From positions 1 through 49,042 of the IMG/VR virus record IMGVR_UViG_3300025674_007600: DNA of 49,042 nucleotides. One strand, given 5' to 3'. A program made the translations under genes and the position numbers. The DNA comes from a virus. The notes beneath the pieces are model-generated. The model saw nothing but the letters and a program-made list of their open reading frames with translations, had not been told where the DNA came from and did not search any database. This document shows, piece by piece, positions 17,364 through 26,320 of the stretch (the stretch's first letter is position 1; each line of letters begins with the position of its first letter).

Positions 17364-18157
17364 ATTTCAACCTCCGCTGTTGCTCCTCCTAGCCACCATG
17401 CTACTTCTGTATATGTGCTAAGATAGGTTCCTATAATTGTCTTATTTTTGGATAGCAAAAGCATCTCAATGAAGTCCTCTTTAATTCCTTCGCCATGAAA
17501 ACGACTTGTTGCTATATCTGTCTCTCTGTCATAAATCAGAACTCTGTTTCCATATCTTGTCTTAAATAAATTTTTGACATAATCAGAGTCTGACGTAAGG
17601 TATATATTACCACCTGTGGTATTATTTAAATTTGATTTAACACTCGCAAAGAATGACTCTAATCTGTGAAAACTATCTTTTCTTTCGATATCATCTGACC
17701 AAGAACGTATATGCACCGATATGGTCTCGTCATTAAAATTACTTGAGAATCTTTCAACCTTTTCTAGAATCTCTGGATTTATGATTAGGTCATTAAACTT
17801 ACTAACACATTCAGACCTTACGACTTCAGGTATTCTTAAGAACTCCAAATCAATGTTTCGTAGTCTAGGGCAGGTAAAACTGAATCTATTACCAGCCATG
17901 TCCCTATCTGCTGTAACCTTAGTGAAACCATTTGGTATTGGGTCTGTATCTAAAACAGCAAGCCTCCATGAAGGATAGGTATTAGCTCCTGATGGGACTG
18001 ATCCTACCTCCACATCATTCAAAAATAGATCAGAAAATTCACAAGTCAAATCTTTATTTTTGGTCCAATGAACACAATAATCACTGTCAAGTCTCATAGC
18101 AGAAATAATCGACTTCATTCGATTACCCAAGCCTGACTTATTGTTAGCTACCATCAT
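17357..18157 (-). CDS. Fucosyltransferase-like glycosyltransferase
   Basis: 266 residues. 'NNKSGLGNRMKSIISAMRL' (5-23) is the N-terminal loop shared by NodZ/O-FucT-like GT-B transferases, and 'ISVHIRSWSDD' (146-156, His149 and Arg151) matches their HxRxGD motif I, in which Arg contacts the GDP-sugar. 'GNIYLTSDSDYVKNLF' is the motif II strand, and a Ser/Thr-rich 'TIIGTYLSTYTEVAWW' ends the catalytic domain. GDP-fucose or a related GDP-sugar is the likely donor, which fits the GDP-mannose 3,5-epimerase nearby. ATG at 18157, with an alternative ATG at 18154. Confidence 0.65.
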   Translation of the reverse strand: MMVANNKSGLGNRMKSIISAMRLDSDYCVHWTKNKDLTCEFSDLFLNDVEVGSVPSGANTYPSWRLAVLDTDPIPNGFTKVTADRDMAGNRFSFTCPRLRNIDLEFLRIPEVVRSECVSKFNDLIINPEILEKVERFSSNFNDETISVHIRSWSDDIERKDSFHRLESFFASVKSNLNNTTGGNIYLTSDSDYVKNLFKTRYGNRVLIYDRETDIATSRFHGEGIKEDFIEMLLLSKNKTIIGTYLSTYTEVAWWLGGATAEVEIC

Positions 18158-19557
18158 TTTAATGTTTCCTTTATTTCAGACCAGTTGTTGTTATATCTAA
18201 TGAAGGGGACGTTGAAATAAATCAACTTCTTAACATTGTCTTTCTTTACTTCAATATTATCAGTATGATGCCCTCTTGTTAAATCATCTATGAACAAGTG
18301 AGTTTTATGGTCTGATTTTAGTATATCTAATTTTTGCTCAAAGTTATCAACAATTATTATTTGGTCATAATGAAAATTATTTTTAATAAGCCAGTCTCTA
18401 GTGGAAAGATAGGCATTATTAAATTTACCTCTAGCTGTTATAAACACAATTCTATATTTTTCTTTTGCATCATTGAGGATTTCTCTTGCTTGCTCATTGG
18501 CAGGGTCGAGCATAATCTCATCGTAATCTCCATATCTTGGATCTATGGAGCCATTTGAGTTTGTCCATTTCCTTACTCGGGGAACATGATCATTGATAGT
18601 ATAATCAATATCACAATAAATTACTGGCTTTTCACTTTGTGTCTTTAAAAATTGAATTACTTTTTTATAAAAGTCTAGCTGGATTTGTCTTTCTTTTACT
18701 TTGAACTCAGCAGTTCCCTTGAAAGATTTATATGCAGAGCCAACAGGACCCGGAACATTCATACTAAAGATTGGGGAAACTTCAAAAAAATGTGGCTCTG
18801 CTGTCAAATCATCATTTTCCCAAGCAACGTCACACGCCCCTATATTTATGTTGGTAAGTTTTCTAAACTTCTTTATGTGTTTTGACATCTCTTTTAAATC
18901 AATATCAAAATCACAGATAGAGCCAAAACGAGTAGAGCCAGAAAGTGATTCTTTATCTTTCTTAATTCTAAAATACCCATGCACTACCTCATCACCAACA
19001 AAGGTTAATCTTGCCTCTTTTGTAAACATTAATTTTTGTTGCACTATACACTCTGAAGATACATTGAAGATTTTTTTAACCTTGGTTCTGTATTCTTCTA
19101 TATTTTTAGCCTGCTCCATGAAGTTGCTAGCGCATGAATAAGGGTGTTTTAGAACCACTGGGAATGACACTTCAGTATTTAATGCATCCTCAATGTTATC
19201 AAAAAACCAAGTTTGTGGCTGGTTTACACCACAATTCTTAAACAAGAAAAATATGTTTTTTTTGTTTTCATATAGTCTGTAGAGGTAAGAACTAGGGAAT
19301 AGTGAACTTCTCTTGTTTTCAAAGTGCAGTGCTATATTTTCTAGTTTTTTGGACAATTTCTCAGAATTCTTGTCACCAGCATCATGGTTAAGTCTTGTCA
19401 AATAAAATAAAGCTTCGTCATCTACAAGAGATGGGTTATCAATAAAATCTAATTCTAAGCCCAAAACACCAATTGCTTCCTTCATCCTGTTTGTCCAATC
19501 ACAATTTTGCCAACCGCTTGGATGAAAACGATTCTTTAAAACTCCAATCTTACTCAT
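18154..19557 (-). CDS. ATP-grasp/HAD phosphatase fusion protein
   Basis: 467 residues with two enzyme domains. Residues 90-290 look like ATP-grasp: 'FPVVLKHPYSCASNF' with Lys137, 'CIVQQKLMF', and 'PHFFEVSPIFSMN' with Glu259 and Asn267 as Mg-binding residues. Residues 310-460 match the HAD superfamily: 'YCDIDYTIND' (DxDxT, Asp316 and Asp318), 'IVFITARGKF' (Thr374) and 'HLFIDDLTRGH' (paired Asp424-425). ATP-grasp enzymes form amide-type bonds through acyl-phosphates; HADs are mostly phosphatases. The combination is unusual to me. It may modify an amino acid or sugar for the glycan, as it sits next to an aminotransferase, but no substrate can be named. Confidence 0.75.
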   Translation of the reverse strand: MSKIGVLKNRFHPSGWQNCDWTNRMKEAIGVLGLELDFIDNPSLVDDEALFYLTRLNHDAGDKNSEKLSKKLENIALHFENKRSSLFPSSYLYRLYENKKNIFFLFKNCGVNQPQTWFFDNIEDALNTEVSFPVVLKHPYSCASNFMEQAKNIEEYRTKVKKIFNVSSECIVQQKLMFTKEARLTFVGDEVVHGYFRIKKDKESLSGSTRFGSICDFDIDLKEMSKHIKKFRKLTNINIGACDVAWENDDLTAEPHFFEVSPIFSMNVPGPVGSAYKSFKGTAEFKVKERQIQLDFYKKVIQFLKTQSEKPVIYCDIDYTINDHVPRVRKWTNSNGSIDPRYGDYDEIMLDPANEQAREILNDAKEKYRIVFITARGKFNNAYLSTRDWLIKNNFHYDQIIIVDNFEQKLDILKSDHKTHLFIDDLTRGHHTDNIEVKKDNVKKLIYFNVPFIRYNNNWSEIKETLK

Positions 19558-20722
19558 CTACATCTCCAAAATATTTTGATATTTCTCTAACAATAACATC
19601 ATTTTGTTCACGATCTCTTGAGGCAATTCTAACAAAGTTCCCCTCCAAACCTTTCTTGTCGTCACAAGAGCGGAAGTATATTCCACTATCAATAAGCAAG
19701 TCTTTTACAAAAGTTTGTGACTTTATTTGTTCTGGTAACTCTACAAGGACAAAGTTTGCCTTGCTGGGGTATACTTTTATTTTCTCTATTGCCTTGAGTT
19801 GTTCTATAAATTCATTAGTGTATTTTATGTATTTCACTCTAACTTTTTCATATTCTAACATGAATTTCTCTTCAGAATACAAATTAAAAAAGAATTCTGT
19901 TAATCCATTTACATTCCATAGATATCCATTTTTAAGCAAAGTTTCTACCTTTTGCTTATCCATCACACAATATCCTGCACGTATTCCTGCTATGCCAAAA
20001 TCTTTAGACATACTTTTTACGATTATAACGTTATCATACTTTTTGACTAGTTGCTCACTAGAACTAAAATTATAAGTAGAATCTTCGTATGTAAAATGAA
20101 TGAAGCTTTCATCAATGATTAAGTTTGGAATGTCCCTTAACTCATTGCAGATGTAGGCAATGTCACTATTTTTAATATAACCTCCGTCCGGGTTATTTGG
20201 ATTTATAATTACCGCAGTATCAACACCCGACTCTTTTGCTTCACGACAAAAAGATTCAACATCCAAGCAAAAATTGTCCTCTTTCTTTAGCTGATGAAAT
20301 ATCACTTCTGTGTCTTCTCTAACAAACTCATAGTATGGTGAAAAAGTAGGTATATTAATAATTACTTTTCTCTCTACAAAATTGTGAAAAATCGCTTGTA
20401 TAATTTCTGTAGCGCCATTGCCTATGAATATGTTGTCTTCTGGAACATCAATTGTTTTAGAAAGATTCTTTGAAATTATATTATTTTGAGACGGATAAAA
20501 CTCCAGCACTTCTCTTATAAGACCAGTATCAATAACATCAGTCTTAAACCTATCCATAAACAAATCAGTGGCGTATGGATTTGAAAGAAAGCACGCATCT
20601 ATTTTTATGTCAATTTCTGGCAGTTCTTTTTTGATTGTCAAAAGACTTGGGGAATGTGTTCCAGAATCATCAAAAAGTTTTTGAAATTTTTTTGATATTA
20701 ATTCTTTTTCACTTTTTGACAT
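19550..20722 (-). CDS. PLP-dependent aminotransferase, class I/II (HisC-like)
   Basis: 390 residues. Fold-type I signatures: 'NIFIGNGATEIIQ' (cofactor phosphate cup), 'TAVIINPNNPDGGY' (NPxNPxG), 'NLIIDESFIHFT' (Asp that pairs with the pyridine N), and 'IVKSMSKDFGIAGIRAGY' with the internal aldimine Lys after SMS and the conserved Arg. This is closest to histidinol-phosphate/threonine-phosphate aminotransferases or decarboxylases. In a glycan island such an enzyme usually makes an amino compound to be attached to the glycan. It lies just upstream of the ATP-grasp/HAD fusion, with an 8-base overlap, so the two may act in sequence. Confidence 0.85.
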   Translation of the reverse strand: MSKSEKELISKKFQKLFDDSGTHSPSLLTIKKELPEIDIKIDACFLSNPYATDLFMDRFKTDVIDTGLIREVLEFYPSQNNIISKNLSKTIDVPEDNIFIGNGATEIIQAIFHNFVERKVIINIPTFSPYYEFVREDTEVIFHQLKKEDNFCLDVESFCREAKESGVDTAVIINPNNPDGGYIKNSDIAYICNELRDIPNLIIDESFIHFTYEDSTYNFSSSEQLVKKYDNVIIVKSMSKDFGIAGIRAGYCVMDKQKVETLLKNGYLWNVNGLTEFFFNLYSEEKFMLEYEKVRVKYIKYTNEFIEQLKAIEKIKVYPSKANFVLVELPEQIKSQTFVKDLLIDSGIYFRSCDDKKGLEGNFVRIASRDREQNDVIVREISKYFGDVDE

Positions 20723-21473
20723 ATTTGTTAACCTTCTCTATAACATGTTGAGAATTTCTAAACCTGTTTATCCTGCCAGAGAAGTCAGTCTTCTTTCCGG
20801 TTCCCTTAAAATGAACCAGTTTTGTATTTTCAAGTGAGAGCAAGCTTTCCTCTTCACAAGCCACGTCTGCGGTGTATACGTCTCCTAAATTAAATTCTCC
20901 ATGCTCGCCTTGCCTAATTTCATTAAGTAATAAATTTAAAGAATGAGATTCAAACCAACCACGATGAGGCTGCTCTATCATTAATTTCTTCATTCTGCTA
21001 ATCCAAGAACTCAGGAATCTTATACCTTCATCAGGATTATTTACGACGAAGAAAGAAGCAATCCAGTTATCATCTTCCTTATAGCTTCTATTGCAAACCA
21101 AAATATCTTTGTCTTGTTCTAAAACTTCGGTTACATCACCTAAAAACATACAATCTGAATCAACCATAATCAAAGGGCTGTTATGGAGCTTCAACGCTAC
21201 TTTACAAAATTTAGTTTTCCTGAGAACATGCTGTAGCCAATTTGAATTTCGTGGAAGAGCATCGGAGGTATCTGCAAGATTTAAATCACTTTGTAAAATA
21301 CTGACTTTTTCAAAAGTCTTAAAGTAAGAAATTTCTTCATCTTTTAAACCAGTATCTAATATTATTATATTATCGATTTTGTCATCAGGAATTTCTTCTA
21401 GTAATGAGAGAAGCCAGATTTTTCCAAAGATCATGTAGGCAGAGTTAAGGACTGTAAAGAAATTATACTTCAT
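20709..21473 (-). CDS. GT-A type glycosyltransferase
   Basis: 254 residues. A DxD motif, 'PLIMVDSDCMFLGD' (Asp105 and Asp107), coordinates the metal-nucleotide-sugar in GT-A enzymes; the preceding 'SALKLHNSP'-like strand and later 'NWIASFFVVNNPDEG' and 'VHFKGTGKK' agree with a GT8- or GT32-like fold. It is therefore a nucleotide-diphospho-sugar transferase acting on the cytoplasmic side. No membrane segments are visible. Overlaps the aminotransferase start by 14 bases. Donor and acceptor cannot be assigned. Confidence 0.75.
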   Translation of the reverse strand: MKYNFFTVLNSAYMIFGKIWLLSLLEEIPDDKIDNIIILDTGLKDEEISYFKTFEKVSILQSDLNLADTSDALPRNSNWLQHVLRKTKFCKVALKLHNSPLIMVDSDCMFLGDVTEVLEQDKDILVCNRSYKEDDNWIASFFVVNNPDEGIRFLSSWISRMKKLMIEQPHRGWFESHSLNLLLNEIRQGEHGEFNLGDVYTADVACEEESLLSLENTKLVHFKGTGKKTDFSGRINRFRNSQHVIEKVNKYVKK

Positions 21474-22384
21474 GATATTATTCCATATTTTTTAAAGTAA
21501 AGGGCGTCAGCACCACCCCAAGGAAACCAACCATCAAAATTGGTTTCACCAAGGTTTCTTCTATGGCTTGGAGGCTTAGCAATCTTCCAAGGATTAAAAA
21601 TTGCTACTTGCGATGCTCCACTTAAAGTAGCTGCCCACCAAGAAAATGTACTGTTATGCACAATAACTTTATCAAAACTTCTCAAAAGATTGAAATCATC
21701 AATGAAGCTGCCCCGCAGCCCACCAGTACCTCCCATCATTTCAGCCCCGTTACAGTGAATAATCGGGTCTAGAGGTGTCAATTCCTCAACAAGATGATTC
21801 ATGTATTCTAAAGACTGCTCAGTAGAAACCCATGGGGCTGTTCGATTGGGTCCTACTCTGATTTGATCTTGTATCTTTTTAATATCAGAAATAGTATATG
21901 GTTCCCACTTTTCAGCATCAGTGACAATATGAAGTCTTTCAAAACTCATCTTGTTTAAAACTTCTTTTATAGAATCTGCTGTAATATGGTTTTTATGATG
22001 AGATTCTTGTATTAGTCTGTTTTGCAGACGGAGATGTAAGATAACATCCTTTTTGTTTGTTATCTCAGATGGTGTATACCAAGTTCGTATTTCATCGAGA
22101 TAAGGCTTGATAAGTTTATAGTCCTCAAAGTATCCATTAATAACAAAATTTTGTTCTAAATTAATGTTAGAACTTAAGCATTGTTTATAGTTTGAATCAT
22201 TGATATGAAATACTGGAAGTTGTCTATTTGCAAAAGCTGTTTGCTCGGGAATACCAAGCTCAGGTATTGCTCTATGTAAAAGCTTGAGACCATTTTTTTC
22301 AGCAAATAGTCTACCACATGCATATTGAAATAGGTTGTTTCCAAAACCGATTGTAAAATTTATTTGTACTATGCCTTTATTCAT
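21470..22384 (-). CDS. GT11 family fucosyltransferase-like
   Basis: 304 residues. The GT11 alpha-1,2-fucosyltransferase layout is clear: N-terminal 'IGFGNNLFQYACGR' (12-25; family GGLGNQLFQYA), a central 'ILHLRLQNR' (115-123), and 'IVHNSTFSWWAATLSG' (241-256; family NSTFSWWAAxL) followed by 'PWKIAKPP' and 'GWFPWG'. Oddly, the central motif, normally HxRRGDY, is HLRLQNR: the second Arg, Gly and Asp are lost. The donor may therefore differ from GDP-fucose (for instance GDP-L-galactose) or the enzyme may be impaired. Overlaps both neighbours. Confidence 0.82.
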   Translation of the reverse strand: MNKGIVQINFTIGFGNNLFQYACGRLFAEKNGLKLLHRAIPELGIPEQTAFANRQLPVFHINDSNYKQCLSSNINLEQNFVINGYFEDYKLIKPYLDEIRTWYTPSEITNKKDVILHLRLQNRLIQESHHKNHITADSIKEVLNKMSFERLHIVTDAEKWEPYTISDIKKIQDQIRVGPNRTAPWVSTEQSLEYMNHLVEELTPLDPIIHCNGAEMMGGTGGLRGSFIDDFNLLRSFDKVIVHNSTFSWWAATLSGASQVAIFNPWKIAKPPSHRRNLGETNFDGWFPWGGADALYFKKYGIIS

Positions 22385-22970
22385 TTTTATTTTCTACCCC
22401 TATAAGATGTATTATCATCCGATCATTGTGAATGTAGCTATCAGCTTTCATCTTAAACTTACTCAATATTTTCTGTATGTTTGTGACAGTCACATTGCTC
22501 CAGTCTTCGTTTTCCTTGTAAGAGCCAAACTGCCCAGCATCATCAATAATAATGATATCATTAAAAAACCCATTTAAAAATCTTTGTTTTAAAATAATGT
22601 CTAATTCTATTAAAACAGGAGGATCATAGAGAGGATCTCGTGCTGTAATTCCATGTGAGTAATGGGCATCTAGAAAGAAAATAACTGGTTTATCAGAAAA
22701 ATTTGTAAAAATCTGCGGTAGAGCTTTTACTGAAGAACCATGAAGTATACTGATATTTTCATTGTTCTTGAATTTATCTGACGCCCTGTGAAAAAGATTA
22801 TTATCTAATTCTATTGAATAACAGTGTTCAAAAACACTTCCCATCTTTTCTATTGTTTGTCCAAAAAAGGTACCAGTTTCTACAAAAGTGTCAAAATTTA
22901 TTTGTTTTTCAATAATTTTATTATTTTTATCTATAATTTCTTTGATTTGACTTTCATCTAGTTTTGCCAT
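22377..22970 (-). CDS. Class I methyltransferase-like protein
   Basis: 197 residues. 'FDTFVETGTFFGQTIEKMG' resembles the glycine-containing motif I, 'CYSIELDN' is the acidic end of beta-2, 'SSVKALPQI' follows, and 'VIFFLDAHYSHG' plus 'IIIIDDAGQFG' look like motifs IV and VI of TylF/CmcI-like O-methyltransferases with a metal-binding DAH/DD arrangement. The ATG at 22970 lies 4 bases after the dehydrogenase stop; the longer open frame starts inside that gene. It may O-methylate a sugar hydroxyl. Substrate unknown. Confidence 0.65.
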   Translation of the reverse strand: MAKLDESQIKEIIDKNNKIIEKQINFDTFVETGTFFGQTIEKMGSVFEHCYSIELDNNLFHRASDKFKNNENISILHGSSVKALPQIFTNFSDKPVIFFLDAHYSHGITARDPLYDPPVLIELDIILKQRFLNGFFNDIIIIDDAGQFGSYKENEDWSNVTVTNIQKILSKFKMKADSYIHNDRMIIHLIGVENKNE

Positions 22971-22974
22971 AATC

Positions 22975-24075
22975 CTATATTCTCCCAACGTAGAAGAAGA
23001 TATCTCCATATGACTCTTTGAGAATTTTTATAACCTCGTCAGATTCCTGTATCGTAACCTTAATTCCATTTTTCGCCAATGCATGAGCAAACCTTAGCTG
23101 CTGTGATTCTTCTAAGATTACTGTTCCCTTTTTGTAAGTCACTGAATCTGTAAAGTATTCACGCTGCCCAGAACTTAAAAATTGTTCTACCTGAAAATCT
23201 AAATGTTTATCATTAATATCTGTAGAAGCTTCACACATATCGTATGGCATGTCATTGATTTTGGCAAGACGCATATAAGCTCTTGTATCTCTAGGGAAGC
23301 ACGGTCCACCCCATCCAAAACCATATCTAAAAAACTTATTGTTTATTCTACTATCTGAGCCAACTGCCCGTAAAACTTTGTCAGGATTAGCCCCTATCTT
23401 TGTAGCCAGATCACCAACCATATTGGCGAAAGAGATCTTACAAGTCAAGTAACAGTTAAGAGATACCTTGGTTAATTCAGCACTTAATCTATCCATAACA
23501 TGGATAGAGGGATTGTTAGTACAAGCATTTTTGTAAACAGATACAATTTCTTGTGCAAGAGCATCAGTATCACTGCCTATGTAAATACAATCAGGCTCTG
23601 ATTGATTTTTTAAGATTGTCCCTTGGGCTATTGTTTCTGGATTGAAACTAACATTCCAATTGTACTCCTTTAATCTATCATACACAGTATCTGAATAGCC
23701 GGGATTAACATTCGTGCAAACCACCAAATGCTTAGTGTTCTTTTGTTTACCAAGTTTTACTAGAGATTCTACAACAGAATCAACTTGAGAAACATCGTAT
23801 TGACCATCTGGCTCTGAAAAGGATGCAACGGTAACAAAAATAATATCTGAGTGTGATACACAGTCAGAAGCATCTGACGTAGCTCTGAAGTTCTCTGAAC
23901 TTGATAGGAGTTCATTTACTCCGGGTTCATGAGAAAAAAATGTTTTTTGGTTAATGTTATTTACATAATTCTCAATGATATCATAACCAACAACATTGTA
24001 GCCAGCCTTTTCTAGTGTTAAGCAAAAACAAAGACCAAGGCGACCAATACCAATTACACTTATATTATTTTTCAT
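22975..24075 (-). CDS. Nucleotide-sugar dehydrogenase, second copy in the island
   Basis: 366 residues (ATG at 24075; the frame one codon longer begins at TTG). 'ISVIGIGRLGLCFCLTLEKA' is the NAD-binding loop, 'AELTKVSLNCYLTCKISFAN' the middle-domain helix with catalytic Lys, and 'GFGWGGPCFPRD' the catalytic Cys motif (Cys259). The C-terminal substrate domain is shortened: family members usually exceed 420 residues. It shares only the family motifs with the gene at 13343-14173, so the two probably act on different sugars or came in separately. It most likely produces a uronic acid sugar nucleotide. Confidence 0.82.
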   Translation of the reverse strand: MKNNISVIGIGRLGLCFCLTLEKAGYNVVGYDIIENYVNNINQKTFFSHEPGVNELLSSSENFRATSDASDCVSHSDIIFVTVASFSEPDGQYDVSQVDSVVESLVKLGKQKNTKHLVVCTNVNPGYSDTVYDRLKEYNWNVSFNPETIAQGTILKNQSEPDCIYIGSDTDALAQEIVSVYKNACTNNPSIHVMDRLSAELTKVSLNCYLTCKISFANMVGDLATKIGANPDKVLRAVGSDSRINNKFFRYGFGWGGPCFPRDTRAYMRLAKINDMPYDMCEASTDINDKHLDFQVEQFLSSGQREYFTDSVTYKKGTVILEESQQLRFAHALAKNGIKVTIQESDEVIKILKESYGDIFFYVGRI

Positions 24076-24689
24076 CAATAATTTCTCATTTTATCTCTAA
24101 TGATTGATACTATATCATCATTTTTCTGTGGTAGGTATTCAGTAAATCTATACAGATTTATATCATTTTCTTTTAATAGTGTGTAGTAGGTATCAACCTT
24201 ATCCTCAAGTTCTGATACCTTCTCTACATCGTGACCTTGTCCACAATATACATCAATATGTTTATGCACCCCAGACTCCACAAGATCATTGAATAAATAC
24301 CATTCTGAGCCCTCGATATTAACTTTTAAAATATTGAAAGCAATCTTGTGTGCTTTTACGTTTTCTTTAATCCATTCTGAAAACACAATGCCCTCGACCT
24401 CTTCATAGTTCTTGGATACGTTTCGTTTTGTTGAAAAAACAGAGTGCCCAACATGGTTTGGGGCATGATATAGCCTGACAGTCCGTGGAGTATCAACTAC
24501 GGCTTTGTTAATAATTTCAACACGGTCATTGTCCTTATATCTATCTTTTAAAACGTCAGCATAGCCTTTACAGGCTTCAAAACCATATACTTTATAGTCT
24601 GTAATATTGAGAGCAGGGAAGACATGATTGACCATCCAGTGTATCTCTGTTCCCTTCCATAATCCAAAATCGTAGTAGTAAACTTTCAT
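24075..24689 (-). CDS. FkbM-type methyltransferase
   Basis: 204 residues, ATG 24689. 'YYYDFGLWKGTEIHWM' stands where FkbM proteins have their SAM loop, 'KVYGFEACKGYADVLK' is the strand with the acidic ribose ligand, 'EIINKAVVDTPRTVRLY' follows, and 'FNILKVNIEGSEWYLFNDLV' matches the FkbM signature LLKIDVEGaE (here N replaces the usual D). FkbM proteins O-methylate sugars or polyketides. Together with two other methyltransferase-like genes, it points to a heavily methylated glycan. The stop overlaps the dehydrogenase start (TGATG). Confidence 0.78.
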   Translation of the reverse strand: MKVYYYDFGLWKGTEIHWMVNHVFPALNITDYKVYGFEACKGYADVLKDRYKDNDRVEIINKAVVDTPRTVRLYHAPNHVGHSVFSTKRNVSKNYEEVEGIVFSEWIKENVKAHKIAFNILKVNIEGSEWYLFNDLVESGVHKHIDVYCGQGHDVEKVSELEDKVDTYYTLLKENDINLYRFTEYLPQKNDDIVSIIRDKMRNY

Positions 24690-25589
24690 TTAATCTTCCT
24701 TTAAAAAATTTAAGTATTTTTTGGCAACGCTAGCCATTGATATTTTTGAATCAAAAGAGTTGCCAGTTATGTTGTTAAACTCAAGGGCTGGAGGCTCGGG
24801 GCTCTCCAAAAAACTATAATCCCAATCTGGTTCGTTAACAATTGTTGCGCCTAAGCCTGCTATTTCTCGTGTTCCCCCTGCAGATGAGCAAATGATATTA
24901 CACCCGCAGGCGCGAGCGTCAATAACAACATTTGGACAGTGGTCTAGATAAGCCAAATGAATAAAGTATTTTGAAATTTTATATACCGACATGAGTTCAG
25001 ATATTGATAGGTCACCAACGTAAAATATTCTTGGGTGCTCAATCACATAGTCAGGATTATTTCCACATACTATCAGACAATCATTATCACCCGCAAAATT
25101 CAAGAAATACTTTACATTTTCTTTCAGTCTCTTGAAAGAGTGCCAACTAGCGGCACAACTCCAGATATTGTCAAAAGAAATATATTTATTTTTTATTTCC
25201 TCTGACACCTCAAAATCAGATATCGATAGTACATCGGCTCCATTGTTTATGACTGCATAATTTGAGTGTGGACCAAACCATTTAAATATCAATTCTTTGT
25301 TGAAATTTGTTTGAAAGACTACACCCTTAGCACTATGATAGCTAGCTTTTATATTATAATTCATCCTCTCACAATCAAAACCAGAATTGAAGTATATGCC
25401 ATCTAATCTAAGATACATATCTAAATCTTTTCTTTGACCACTTGACTGAATAAAAGTCAGCTTCTTGTCGTAAGGAATCAACTTATTGAATTGAACTCCA
25501 CGAAGACTAAGGTATTTTACCAACTTTTGCCCAAAGTGGTTTGGTCCAGAAGTCGATTTAAGATTGACGTTTTCTAGCAGAATATTCAT
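24690..25589 (-). CDS. GT-B glycosyltransferase (GT1/GT4-like)
   Basis: 299 residues, shorter than usual GT4 enzymes (350-400). The C-terminal half has the GT4 pattern: 'FDNIWSCAASWHSFKRLKEN' (strand and Lys/Arg before the donor site), 'IFYVGDLSISELMSVYKISK', 'LAYLDHCPNVVIDARACGC' in place of the E-x7-E donor motif, and 'SSAGGTREIAG'. The first acidic residue of the donor motif is Asp (VIDARACG) rather than Glu. It probably transfers a sugar from a nucleotide donor in the island's pathway. ATG 25589, adjacent to the GT2 gene. Confidence 0.75.
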   Translation of the reverse strand: MNILLENVNLKSTSGPNHFGQKLVKYLSLRGVQFNKLIPYDKKLTFIQSSGQRKDLDMYLRLDGIYFNSGFDCERMNYNIKASYHSAKGVVFQTNFNKELIFKWFGPHSNYAVINNGADVLSISDFEVSEEIKNKYISFDNIWSCAASWHSFKRLKENVKYFLNFAGDNDCLIVCGNNPDYVIEHPRIFYVGDLSISELMSVYKISKYFIHLAYLDHCPNVVIDARACGCNIICSSAGGTREIAGLGATIVNEPDWDYSFLESPEPPALEFNNITGNSFDSKISMASVAKKYLNFLKED

Positions 25590-26320
25590 AGTTTTTCTAA
25601 TCTATCGTATGGTTTTATCTGTCTTATAAGCCTTTCTGTTAAAAGCTGAACACCTCTATTGACCCTATCGTCTGATAGAGGGTTTGTTCTATTATAGCAG
25701 TACAACACCTCATTTATCGAACGATGGTGTTCTGGTCCTGCCATTTCAGCCATTGGCCACATTATAGCTTGGTCACTTGTTGTAGTCCAGTATAAACCAG
25801 ACGGATTCATTAAATGTTTTTTTCGTATTCTATCATACAATTTCTTTTTAAAAGTTCCGAGATGGGAAAATTCCCAACTTTTTTGTCTTATATTCCCAGA
25901 CCAATAACTATCGTTCAATCTTGGACTAACTACAGAGCCGTGTGGCTCAATAACGTAAGAACCATTTGTCATCCAAACATCTGGATCTTGATAGATTTCA
26001 TTCAAAAATCCAAATACCTCTTTATCATAAAACCAATCATCACCATCTAGAATTACTGTAATTGTGTCTTCAGGTAAAGACTCGTTTACAATCTCTAGGT
26101 TCTCCATTTTGCCTTTGTTAAAAGAGTTAAAAAATGTTACTATCTTATCGCTCTTGAAAGAAGAAACAATATCCACAGTCTTGTCTGTAGAGCAATCATC
26201 GACATAGTAAATTGTATAATTGTCGTATGATTGCTCTAAGACAGAACCTAAGTTTTTCTCAACCCATTCTTCGCAATTATATGAAGGAATGACAACAGAA
26301 AAATGATTATCTAACTTCAT
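25586..26320 (-). CDS. GT2 family glycosyltransferase
   Basis: 244 residues. 'FSVVIPSYNCEEWVEKNLGS' (7-26) is the GT2 start, 'YYVDDCSTDKT' (38-48) contains the first catalytic Asp, and 'ITVILDGDDWFYDK' (87-100, Asp92/94/95) is the DxD-type metal motif. 'GTFKKKLYDRI' and 'TSDQAIMWPMAEMAG' give the acceptor-side loop with a catalytic 'SDQ'. No membrane helix, so a soluble transferase. Overlaps by 4 and 14 bases with its neighbours. It is among the most certain calls in the island, though the sugar is unknown. Confidence 0.9.
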   Translation of the reverse strand: MKLDNHFSVVIPSYNCEEWVEKNLGSVLEQSYDNYTIYYVDDCSTDKTVDIVSSFKSDKIVTFFNSFNKGKMENLEIVNESLPEDTITVILDGDDWFYDKEVFGFLNEIYQDPDVWMTNGSYVIEPHGSVVSPRLNDSYWSGNIRQKSWEFSHLGTFKKKLYDRIRKKHLMNPSGLYWTTTSDQAIMWPMAEMAGPEHHRSINEVLYCYNRTNPLSDDRVNRGVQLLTERLIRQIKPYDRLEKL

